DNA of 5,774 nucleotides from Alistipes sp. (GCA_028691095.1 JAQUZZ010000108.1:1-5774), one strand, 5' to 3'; shown: positions 1 to 4,669, counted from the stretch's first letter. The notes: generated from the sequence alone by a model not told the origin. Numbers and translations are program-made.

Positions 1-37
1 CGCGGAGATTCCGAGGTCTGCTTGTGGACGGCTGCAT
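1..37 (-). CDS. Possible 5' end of a divergent gene (partial, unidentified)
   Basis: On the minus strand an ATG at 37-35 opens a frame that runs without a stop to the window edge; the 12 visible residues are MQPSTSRPRNLR, too few to identify. The ATG follows an A-rich GGGAAA stretch, and a TACTTTTG box lies 20 bases further upstream, which fits a short 5' leader. Against it: short plus-strand frames are also open across the same bases, and a T-tract at 171-178 could instead mark the end of a plus-strand gene. The call rests on promoter and start context only. Confidence 0.3.
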   Translation of the reverse strand, partial: MQPSTSRPRNLR

Positions 38-57
38 TTTCCCTATCAAAGGTCGTA

Positions 58-65
58 CAAAAGTA
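58..65 (-). promoter_or_regulatory. Bacteroidota-type -7 box TACTTTTG for the divergent gene
   Basis: Read on the minus strand the octamer is TACTTTTG, an exact match to TAnnTTTG. Transcription would begin near 54, leaving about 17 bases of leader before the ATG at 37. No clear TTTG is seen at the -33 position, so the call depends on the -7 box and its spacing to the start codon. Confidence 0.4.
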
Positions 66-122
66 GTAAAAAGGTGGAGGAAACTATGCACCGATGCTGA
101 ACCGGTCAAAAAACCCTTTCAG

Positions 123-178
123 CCCCTCTTCCTAAACGGAGGGGGGTGCGAAGAGGTGTTCGACTTCCCGTTTTTTTT
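123..178 (+). terminator. Hairpin-forming GC-rich tract followed by T8 (terminator-like, uncertain)
   Basis: CCCCTC (123-128) can pair with GAGGGG (139-144), or CCTCTTC (125-131) with GAAGAGG (150-156); the two pairings exclude each other. A run of eight T follows at 171-178. The hairpin next to the T-run (GAAG 150-153 with CTTC 164-167) is weak, so this is not a textbook terminator. It could end a plus-strand gene lying left of the window, or the T-run may simply be part of the AT-rich promoter spacer upstream of the box at 180. Confidence 0.25.
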
Positions 179-179
179 G

Positions 180-187
180 TAAATTTG
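180..187 (+). promoter_or_regulatory. -7 box TAAATTTG upstream of the HD-domain gene
   Basis: Exact match to the Bacteroidota TAnnTTTG -7 element. The predicted transcription start is about 191, giving a leader of roughly 118 bases before the ATG at 309. The -33 region shows TTC rather than TTG. The nine-base word TAAATTTGG recurs identically in front of yggS. Confidence 0.5.
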
Positions 188-221
188 GGTCGTTAATTGG
201 ACTGAAGGACACGGCGCTATG

Positions 222-290
222 GATTGGCAATCAACAGTTCAGTATATCAGGAATATACTGTAACGAAAGGGCGCAATCATTCTTTAGAAT
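222..290 (+). promoter_or_regulatory. Hairpin-rich 5' leader of the HD-domain gene
   Basis: Three inverted repeats lie in a row between the predicted transcription start and the ATG. GATTG/CAATC is at 222-232 around one base. CAGTATAT/ATATACTG is at 240-260 around a five-base loop; this 8-bp perfect stem extends by GTT/AAC with one bulged T. ATTCT/AGAAT is at 279-290. The middle one is a credible RNA hairpin or a dimer operator. No known riboswitch core was recognised. Confidence 0.35.
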
Positions 291-308
291 TACTTAAACG
301 GAAATGCA

Positions 309-818
309 ATGAACCGAAAAGATCTGTTGGCCAGAGCTGTCATTGATTACTATGCACATTTCCCCGCCTCAATGCGTGAGGACATCCTCCATACCCAAGA
401 GGTCGTATCCTACACGCGACTGATTGCCGCGGGCGAAGGGGAGGCTGAAGCACAAATCGAACTTTTGGAGTGCGCGGCTTGGTTGCATGATGTAGGGTGT
501 CCCCGCTCCAAAGAGATCTATGGCAATTCACTCCCTGTGAATCAACAAAATACCGGTCGCGAAGTGGCTCGTCAACTGCTCTCGGAGCATGAAGCATTCA
601 GTGCTTCGCAGAAGGAGTGGTTGATTCAGGTGGTGGGTACGCATCATCAATATAAATATGCGGTGGAGTTTGCGTTTTCCCCTCTGTTTGAGGCCGATCT
701 GATCGCGAATGTGCTATCAGGATACCATAAGCCGGAGCAGGCCGAACACCTATTTGCCACCTTAATGAAGAGCACCACGGGGCGCGCGTTGTTCCGTAGC
801 GTGGTCGCAAAACCTTAA
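309..818 (+). CDS. HD-domain phosphohydrolase-like protein
   Basis: A 169-residue protein with the metal-binding signature of the HD superfamily in order: H28 (DILHTQEV), the H60-D61 pair (AAWLHDVGC), H112-H113 (GTHHQY) and D130 (EADLIAN). That is the full metal-site set of a small single-domain HD protein, so a metal-dependent phosphohydrolase on a nucleotide-type substrate is likely; the substrate cannot be read from the sequence. There is no signal peptide or membrane segment, so it should be cytoplasmic. The ATG at 309 follows A-rich TTAAACGGAAATGCA. An earlier ATG at 304 opens a two-codon frame (ATG CAA TGA) whose stop overlaps the true start, which may tune initiation. yggS follows 89 bases downstream on the same strand; co-transcription is possible although yggS has its own promoter-like box. 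Confidence 0.88.
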   Translation: MNRKDLLARAVIDYYAHFPASMREDILHTQEVVSYTRLIAAGEGEAEAQIELLECAAWLHDVGCPRSKEIYGNSLPVNQQNTGREVARQLLSEHEAFSASQKEWLIQVVGTHHQYKYAVEFAFSPLFEADLIANVLSGYHKPEQAEHLFATLMKSTTGRALFRSVVAKP

Positions 819-872
819 GCATCCTTGCCGAATGCCCAGAAAGTTTGGGATGCCGATCAATTCATGGCTCAT

Positions 873-886
873 ACCTTGCACAAGGT
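873..886. promoter_or_regulatory. Operator-like interrupted palindrome upstream of yggS
   Basis: ACCTTG-CA-CAAGGT is a perfect 6+6 inverted repeat ending six bases before the TAAATTTG box at 893. Relative to the predicted start of transcription it is centred near -24, between the -33 and -7 elements, where a dimeric repressor would block RNA polymerase. It contains the word TTGCAC, which recurs several times downstream of yggS. Confidence 0.35.
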
Positions 887-892
887 GCTGTA

Positions 893-900
893 TAAATTTG
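893..900 (+). promoter_or_regulatory. -7 box TAAATTTG directly in front of yggS
   Basis: Exact TAnnTTTG match only seven bases before the yggS ATG. If used with normal spacing, transcription would start near 904, leaving a leader of about four bases. No A-rich or Shine-Dalgarno-like stretch lies between box and ATG, which agrees with a nearly leaderless message. No TTTG at the usual -33 distance was found; TTG at 876-878 is too close. Confidence 0.4.
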
Positions 901-907
901 GATTATC

Positions 908-1597
908 ATGTCTTCAATTACTGAAAATATCGAGACGCTACGTCGCACGCTCCCCTCGGAGGTCACCTTGGTCGCCGTCTCCAAAACCTACCCTCCTGAG
1001 GCGATCATGGAGGCCTACCAGATCGGACAACGCATTTTTGGGGAGAACCGTCCTCAAGAGTTGGTTGCCAAATACGAGGTGCTGCCCAAGGATATTGCGT
1101 GGCATCAGATCGGGGGTTTGCAAACCAACAAAGTGAAATATATCGCCCCCTTTGTCCAGATGATCCACTCCGTGGAGTCGGAACGTCTGCTGGAGGTGAT
1201 TCATAAGGAGGCACTCAAAAACCATCGCGTCATTGATATTCTCTTGGAGGTGCGCGTGGCACAGGAGGAGTCCAAACACGGCTGGGAGCCGGAGACCTTG
1301 CAGCGTTATCTTCAGCAAGGGAGTTTCCGTAATCTGAGTGGAGTTCGTTTTCGCGGGGTGATGGGCGTAGCCTCCCACACCGAGGATGCCGAGCGCATTC
1401 GGCAAGATTTCTTGCAACTCCAACAGCTCTTCACCTCCCTCCGTCGCGACTACTTCGACGAACAGTTCGACACGCTGTCGATGGGCATGACCTCCGATTA
1501 TCCGATTGCCCTCGCCTGCGGAAGCACCATGGTACGCATCGGGAGTTACATCTTCGGCGCACGACGCCCTGCGACGCCCTCCGAGAATATCGAATAA
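908..1597 (+). CDS. yggS: YggS/PROSC-family pyridoxal 5'-phosphate homeostasis protein
   Basis: This 229-residue protein is the usual length for the family and covers the whole alanine-racemase-like TIM barrel. Seen in the sequence: VAVSKTYP with the PLP Schiff-base lysine K26; FGENRPQEL at 44-52; WHQIGGLQTNK at 65-75; IHSVES near 86-91; SMGMTSDYPIAL at 191-202; and the phosphate-binding end GSTMVRIGSYIFGAR at 205-219. The family binds PLP without known catalysis and keeps the free cofactor pool and amino/keto-acid balance in order in the cytoplasm. The one oddity is G70 in IGGLQTNK, where many homologues have H, P or S. No Met downstream would keep K26, and the N-terminal helix is family-like, so the ATG at 908 is the best start. 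It may be co-transcribed with the HD gene 89 bases upstream. Confidence 0.96.
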   Translation: MSSITENIETLRRTLPSEVTLVAVSKTYPPEAIMEAYQIGQRIFGENRPQELVAKYEVLPKDIAWHQIGGLQTNKVKYIAPFVQMIHSVESERLLEVIHKEALKNHRVIDILLEVRVAQEESKHGWEPETLQRYLQQGSFRNLSGVRFRGVMGVASHTEDAERIRQDFLQLQQLFTSLRRDYFDEQFDTLSMGMTSDYPIALACGSTMVRIGSYIFGARRPATPSENIE

Positions 1598-1648
1598 CTC
1601 TCTCCATTGGCTCTTGTCCGCTTGCAATTCCGCGGTGGCGGTCACAGA

Positions 1649-1677
1649 GGGCGGGGGGGGAGTGAGAGGGTGTGGGG
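1649..1677 (+). other. G-quadruplex motif downstream of yggS
   Basis: Runs GGG (1649-1651), G8 (1653-1660), GGG (1668-1670) and GGGG (1674-1677) are separated by loops of 1, 7 and 3 bases, which satisfies the canonical four-run G3 motif on the plus strand. It starts 52 bases after the yggS stop, so it would lie in the 3' untranslated part of that message if transcription reads on. Confidence 0.5.
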
Positions 1678-1708
1678 AGTCTCTTGTGCATACGATGGAT
1701 TGCAGGTG

Positions 1709-1839
1709 TTGCACTTGATCCGGAATTTGCACTTCACCCCAAGATTGACTTTGCACGGCGCGGGGCTCTTCGCTCCCATGCTCTTGGCCCCATGTTCTTG
1801 ACCCCATGTTCTTTGGACTGAGCCCATTTTGCACGGCAC
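1709..1839 (+). repeat. Cluster of TTTGCAC words, two extended to TTTGCACGGC
   Basis: TTGCAC occurs at 1709-1714, TTTGCAC at 1726-1732, TTTGCACGGC at 1750-1759 and TTTGCACGGCAC at 1828-1839. An inverted copy of the last, GTGCCGTGCAAA, lies at 2083-2094. Spacing is irregular, and frames over this stretch show no recognisable protein. It could be a regulator-binding cluster or the remnant of a repeat family. Confidence 0.4.
1775..1816. repeat. 14-bp tandem repeat, three copies
   Basis: CCCATGCTCTTGGC (1775-1788), CCCATGTTCTTGAC (1789-1802) and CCCATGTTCTTTGG (1803-1816) follow head to tail. The preceding bases 1761-1774 (CGGGGCTCTTCGCT) look like a decayed fourth copy. A 14-bp unit is not a multiple of three, which argues against a coding repeat. 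Confidence 0.75.
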
Positions 1840-1870
1840 AAAAAAAGTCCGGCATACCTCTATGCCGGAC
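1840..1870 (-). terminator. Intrinsic terminator reading on the minus strand
   Basis: GTCCGGCAT (1847-1855) and ATGCCGGAC (1862-1870) form a perfect 9-bp GC-rich stem with a six-base loop. Seven A precede it on the plus strand, so on the minus strand the stem is followed by TTTTTTT. The plus-strand side continues CCAACCTAAC without a T-run. It therefore points at transcripts coming from the right, where no minus-strand gene is evident. It might still stall plus-strand yggS transcripts. Confidence 0.75.
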
Positions 1871-1941
1871 CCAACCTAACTTAACCCAACTTTACCCGAT
1901 TGACTGTAACTAACCCATTACTAACCTTAACATAAACTTTA
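1870..1941 (+). other. G-poor, C/A-rich tract (telomere-like CTAACC words)
   Basis: From 1871 to 1941 there are 22 C and only three G, with repeated words such as ACCTAAC, TTAACCC, TTTACCC, TAACCC and ACTAACC. The minus strand has four GGG runs (at 1870, 1885, 1895 and 1914) with loops of 7 to 16 bases. C-rich, G-poor, unstructured RNA is what Rho needs, so a Rho-loading site for yggS read-through is possible. The remainder of the gap to 2157 is AT-rich; it holds a GATCATGATC palindrome (1968-1977) and no supported gene. Confidence 0.35.
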
Positions 1942-2156
1942 GGCGATCGGGAAAATCGACAGAATAGGATCATGATCTATTTGTAAATCAATCTCTTATT
2001 CACACTGCAATATTACTGCTATTCCTGCACATAGGCTTTCGGAATCTATTCATTTTTTTGCTTTTCTGTTCCTGATTTCACAGTGCCGTGCAAACTCTAT
2101 TTTGAGAATCCCCAAGAGAAGCAGTGTAAAACCATCGGAATTTAATGAAATTATTC

Positions 2157-2164
2157 TACCTTTG
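2157..2164 (+). promoter_or_regulatory. -7 box TACCTTTG for the lipoprotein gene
   Basis: Perfect Bacteroidota -7 element in the common form TACCTTTG. The predicted transcription start is near 2168, leaving about 74 bases of leader that ends in the A-rich GAAAAGTGAAAAAAT before the ATG at 2242. The -33 region has no clean TTTG. Confidence 0.6.
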
Positions 2165-2241
2165 ATACGCTTTTGAGAAACGTGGTAAATCGACGTCTGA
2201 AGCGTGTCAGAGGTATATTCGAGAATGAAAAGTGAAAAAAT

Positions 2242-2757
2242 ATGAAACAGAAACAGATCTTCGTACTCCTCCTGCTTCTTCTGTCGGGTAGCTGGGTTGC
2301 TTGCCTCAAAGAAGACAACACCCAACGATTCACCGATATTTATTGGTTTCGATCGGACAAACTTACTTTCAAGATCGATACTTCCTTGCAGAACCCCATT
2401 CTCGACTCGATTTCCGTCTTTCGCTTTGCCGGAATCAGCTATCCGAGCGACACGGTAGACCTCCTCATCATGCCCGATTCGACCACCGCCCAAGATCCGA
2501 AACAATATCAGATCGTGACCCGTCCGGTGCGTTTTGCCAATGCCGATACCACGCGCACGGTTGTTGTCTTGGAGATCCAGCCGCACCAAATCACCGACAC
2601 GTGTACCATCGGCCTGAAATTGAATTACGACTTTCCTAATTGCAATCCGCTTTACCGACGCCACGATCGCGTGTGGGTCACCTTGATTCCCATCTATGTG
2701 GCTCCTCCCGTCGTCGAAACGCCCGAAGAGAGCGAGGATCCCGACCCCACCGAATAG
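2242..2757 (+). CDS. Probable surface-exposed lipoprotein, DUF4843-like
   Basis: A 171-residue protein with a lipoprotein signal peptide: basic MKQKQ, a hydrophobic stretch I6-S15 rich in leucine, and the acceptor C21 in SWVAC (W at -3 is unusual). After the cysteine comes L-K-E-D, which fits the X-K-(D/E)2 surface-export signal described for Bacteroidota lipoproteins, so the mature protein is probably anchored facing outward. The body (FRFAGI, TVDLLIMP, TTAQDPKQYQIV, TTRTVVVLEI, TCTIGLKLNYDF) has the beta-strand rhythm of DUF4843-type lipoproteins, but it is shorter than usual for them and I hold the family loosely. The last 17 residues are acidic and proline-rich (about 155-171), probably disordered. 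It has its own promoter and A-rich start region. The function is unknown. Confidence 0.85.
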   Translation: MKQKQIFVLLLLLLSGSWVACLKEDNTQRFTDIYWFRSDKLTFKIDTSLQNPILDSISVFRFAGISYPSDTVDLLIMPDSTTAQDPKQYQIVTRPVRFANADTTRTVVVLEIQPHQITDTCTIGLKLNYDFPNCNPLYRRHDRVWVTLIPIYVAPPVVETPEESEDPDPTE

Positions 2758-2814
2758 TTCTCCCTTCCTGTTTGGGCTTTTGAGCAACCCCTAAGAATCA
2801 CAGAACCTTTTTCA

Positions 2815-2836
2815 CGGTATATGCCACCCTATACCG
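2815..2836. promoter_or_regulatory. Perfect 7-bp inverted repeat between lipoprotein and DUF1080 genes
   Basis: CGGTATA (2815-2821) and TATACCG (2830-2836) flank an eight-base spacer. With no T-run after it, this looks more like an operator or a leader hairpin than a terminator. It lies 55 bases before the DUF1080 start codon. Confidence 0.35.
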
Positions 2837-2856
2837 ATATGTCACCTGCTAATCCA

Positions 2857-2871
2857 GAGCACGCTGTGCTC
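2857..2871. promoter_or_regulatory. Second hairpin, GAGCAC-GCT-GTGCTC
   Basis: A perfect 6-bp stem with a three-base loop lies 20 bases before the DUF1080 ATG, followed by CAAAAC rather than a T-run. Together with the repeat at 2815 it fills most of the gap. It may be an operator or a structured leader; TATATTTA just before the ATG is the only promoter-like box nearby and is a poor match. Confidence 0.35.
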
Positions 2872-2891
2872 AAAACTTATCTATATTTATT

Positions 2892-3671
2892 ATGAAAAAA
2901 CGACTTTTTGCTGCGACACTGTGCACCATGACTGCACTCGGCGCATGGGGGCAAGAGGCTAAAACCTACCCCGAACCTGCACCCATGACTCCCCAAATGT
3001 CCGAATTCTGGACTCCCCAGCCTCGGATTGTGACCCCGCCCGATATGGACAACGCCATCATTGCGCCTCCCTCGGACGCCATCGTACTGTTGGGACTGAA
3101 CGACAATGCCATCACCCAATGGGTTAATTGCGAAGAGGGGAAACCCGTAGCCTGGGAGATCAAGGAGGGCATTATGACCGTTACGCCTCACTCCGGAAGT
3201 ATTCGCACCAAACAAGAGTTTGGCGATTATCAACTCCATATGGAGTGGAGCGCCCCCACCGAAATCGTAGGGGAGAGCCAAGGACGTGGCAACAGCGGTG
3301 TCTTCATGCAGGGTCGCTATGAAGTGCAGATCTTGGACTGCTATCAGAATGAGAGTTATGCCAACGGTCAGGCCGGTAGCATCTATAAGCAGACTCCGCC
3401 GCTGGTCAATGCGTGCCAGAAACCGGGCAAATGGAACACCTATGATATTATCTACACCGCACCGCGCTTCAAAGAGGACGGATCGTTGCAATCCAACGGA
3501 CGCATCACCGTGTTGCACAATGGCGTGTTGATCCAAAACAACACCTTGATCTTAGGAACCACCGAATTCATCGGCTTCCCCAAGATCGTAGCTCACGGCA
3601 AGGGCCCGATCATCTTGCAGGATCACCTCAATCCGGTTCGGTTCCGTAACATCTGGATTCGGGAGTTATAG
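2892..3671 (+). CDS. Secreted DUF1080 (3-keto-disaccharide hydrolase family) protein
   Basis: A 259-residue protein. MKKRLFAATLCTMTALGAWG is a signal peptide with likely cleavage after G20, so the mature protein is periplasmic or outside the cell; no lipobox cysteine is at the cleavage site. A proline-rich linker (about 25-60) precedes one DUF1080 domain: SDAIVLL near 61-67, WEIKEGIMTV at 88-97, the GSIRTKQEFGDYQLHMEW block at 102-119, GQ/GRGNSGVFMQGRYEVQILD at about 130-149, QAGSIYKQTPPLVNAC at 160-175, GKWNTYDI near 179-186 and the C-terminal LNPVRFRNIWIREL. This beta-sandwich family includes enzymes acting on 3-keto-glycosides and is often tied to glycan breakdown; the substrate here is not known. 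LNDNAITQW replaces the more usual DGTDL..W. No partner sugar oxidoreductase or SusC/D pair lies in the window. Confidence 0.93.
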   Translation: MKKRLFAATLCTMTALGAWGQEAKTYPEPAPMTPQMSEFWTPQPRIVTPPDMDNAIIAPPSDAIVLLGLNDNAITQWVNCEEGKPVAWEIKEGIMTVTPHSGSIRTKQEFGDYQLHMEWSAPTEIVGESQGRGNSGVFMQGRYEVQILDCYQNESYANGQAGSIYKQTPPLVNACQKPGKWNTYDIIYTAPRFKEDGSLQSNGRITVLHNGVLIQNNTLILGTTEFIGFPKIVAHGKGPIILQDHLNPVRFRNIWIREL

Positions 3672-3746
3672 GCTTACCCTTCGATCCCTCGCGCTCCGAC
3701 GTCGGTGCATCATCGGTGGTCGGTAGTGAGCGGGGGGCGTCAGACC

Positions 3747-3808
3747 TTTCGGGGTCGTTGCTGTATGTGTGGATCATTCCAAACGTACAGTAACGACCCT
3801 GAAATTTT
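3747..3808 (+). terminator. 58-base near-perfect hairpin followed by TTTT
   Basis: Bases 3747-3765 pair with 3786-3804 over 19 positions without a mismatch in plus-strand RNA: 17 Watson-Crick pairs and two G-U wobbles (3751/3800, 3760/3791). The 20-base interior continues the helix with eight further positions (one G-A mismatch) closed by a TCAT loop at 3774-3777. TTTT at 3805-3808 follows. It lies 75 bases after the DUF1080 stop between convergent genes, so a terminator for that gene is the simplest reading. On the minus strand the two wobbles become C-A mismatches. The stem is much longer than an ordinary terminator and may be a repeat element. Confidence 0.5.
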
Positions 3809-3822
3809 ATACAGCAACGACC
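3809..3822 (+). repeat. Third copy of the hairpin arm, ATACAGCAACGACC
   Basis: This 14-mer is the exact reverse complement of 3753-3766 and a near-copy of the second arm (TACAGTAACGACC, 3786-3798). It gives arm one a second, fully Watson-Crick partner. The three copies occupy 3752-3822, with two direct and one inverted. Confidence 0.7.
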
Positions 3823-3874
3823 TTCCTCAGAATGGAGAAGTTAGCAGAAGGGAGATCCTGTACATGATGCATTG

Positions 3875-3894
3875 ATATTCAACGCGTTGATTAT
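3875..3894. promoter_or_regulatory. 20-bp palindrome centred on TCAACGCGTTGA
   Basis: TCAACGCGTTGA at 3879-3890 is a perfect 12-bp palindrome, extended to 3875-3894 with one T-T mismatch on each turn. It lies 10 bases beyond the stop codon of the minus-strand DUF5131 gene. With no loop it is a poor RNA hairpin, so a dimeric protein site is more likely than a terminator. Confidence 0.35.
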
Positions 3895-3904
3895 GACGAA
3901 TTTT

Positions 3905-4669
3905 TCACAACAGCGGTTTCCCATCCGCTCCGATGCGGTAATTCAGGTTGGCGCGAGAGGCCTGAGAGAGCTGAAATTGGCGACGGATGCGATAGATCTT
4001 GCCATCCTTCAATAGCCACGCTCCCGTCTGATGGAAACGGAACGGCACCTCACGCTCCACACACTGAGCCCGCACGTGCAACACCCAGTCGTAGTCACAG
4101 ATTCGAGCCTCCGCACCCGACTCCCCGCCCACCGAGACCTCCTCGATCGTTGCATCGAGGTAGGGGAGAAGGTTCACTGCCTCCAGCATGGGGGCGACAA
4201 TAATCGCCTTGTGTTGCAGGGGAAGTTGTGCAAAGATCGTAAGTCTAAAATCGGCCATGGCTTGATTCTCCACCGTGCAACCCACACAAACATTCGGGTA
4301 TCCCGCACCCCAATCCTCCGGCGTGCAGGCCATAAAGCGATCAATGCGTTTGGTAAAGAAAAAGAAGAGACAATCACTCCGCTCCCGCATCATTGCCCAA
4401 GCCTCGGCACGCCAAGAGTCGGCCTCTGCCACCAGAAAGTCGGAGGTAAAACAGGTGAAGATCACACTGCCTGACGGGATCTTGTAGCTGTGATCTCTTT
4501 TGCGTCGCACGGGCAACGTGAAGTCGGCATTTCGGGTCACTTCAGCACTCTGCTTCTCCGCTCCATACATCGCATCTTGCCGATAGACGTAACAATAGCG
4601 ACACCCCGGACTCACCTTCGTGCATCCGTGCCACGGGTTCCAAGCATAGGAGCGTGCGGAGTGGGACAT
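3905..4669 (-). CDS. DUF5131 / phage Gp37-Gp68 family protein with CX6CX2C cluster
   Basis: A 254-residue protein, near the family's usual length. The N-terminus WNPWHGCTKVSPGCRYCY places C16, C23 and C26 in a CX6CX2C arrangement, as in radical-SAM-like iron-sulfur proteins; the spacing is not the classic CX3CX2C. Further family blocks follow in order: VIFTCFTSDF (69-78), FTKRIDRF (105-112), PNVCVGCTVENQ (125-136), APMLEAV (159-165), VGGESGAEAR (180-189) and VPFRFHQTGAW near 209-219. The family occurs in phages and bacterial chromosomes, and its reaction is unknown to me; an iron-sulfur enzyme is an inference. It is cytoplasmic, with no signal peptide. It lies 144 bases after the DUF2867 gene on the same strand and faces the DUF1080 gene tail to tail. 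A run of four F at 102-105 is a small oddity. Confidence 0.9.
   Translation of the reverse strand: MSHSARSYAWNPWHGCTKVSPGCRYCYVYRQDAMYGAEKQSAEVTRNADFTLPVRRKRDHSYKIPSGSVIFTCFTSDFLVAEADSWRAEAWAMMRERSDCLFFFFTKRIDRFMACTPEDWGAGYPNVCVGCTVENQAMADFRLTIFAQLPLQHKAIIVAPMLEAVNLLPYLDATIEEVSVGGESGAEARICDYDWVLHVRAQCVEREVPFRFHQTGAWLLKDGKIYRIRRQFQLSQASRANLNYRIGADGKPLL

Larger units (their letters stand above)
1828..2094. repeat. Region bounded by 12-bp perfect inverted repeats
   Basis: TTTGCACGGCAC at 1828-1839 and its exact reverse complement at 2083-2094 enclose 243 bases that contain a hairpin terminator and the G-poor tract but no credible gene. The layout resembles a small non-autonomous element of 267 bp. 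No target-site duplication is visible outside the arms, so it may equally be two copies of a binding site. Confidence 0.3.

Noticed and set aside
3..182. Plus-strand frame open from the window edge to a TAA at 180-182
   Set aside because: The 59-residue translation is low in recognisable features, two other plus frames are also open for part of the way, and a promoter-like box overlaps its end. An upstream plus-strand gene end cannot be excluded.
825..1136. Plus-strand frame of 103 codons starting between the HD gene and yggS
   Set aside because: It overlaps yggS in another frame and its arginine/serine/proline-rich translation is typical of an out-of-frame reading.
938..1855. Long minus-strand open frame of 305 codons opposite yggS
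   Set aside because: It is the antisense shadow of yggS plus the gap; the translation has no family features, while yggS on the other strand is unmistakable.
1828..2094. Assignment as a transposed MITE
   Set aside because: The inverted ends are only 12 bp, and no target-site duplication is visible beside them (left CCCAT, right CTCTA), so I report the repeats but not mobility.
1598..2241. Search for tRNA, rRNA, riboswitch or CRISPR in the largest gap
   Set aside because: No cloverleaf, conserved riboswitch core, rRNA word or regularly spaced repeat was seen by eye; the 14-bp units are directly adjacent and lack spacers.
2050..2787. Minus-strand frame of 245 codons opposite the lipoprotein gene
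   Set aside because: It covers the whole lipoprotein gene in antisense, lacks recognisable domains and has no minus-strand promoter. It could only matter if an antisense transcript were shown.
2877..3536. Minus-strand frame of 219 codons opposite the DUF1080 gene
   Set aside because: It is an antisense shadow of a clearly recognised secreted-domain gene.
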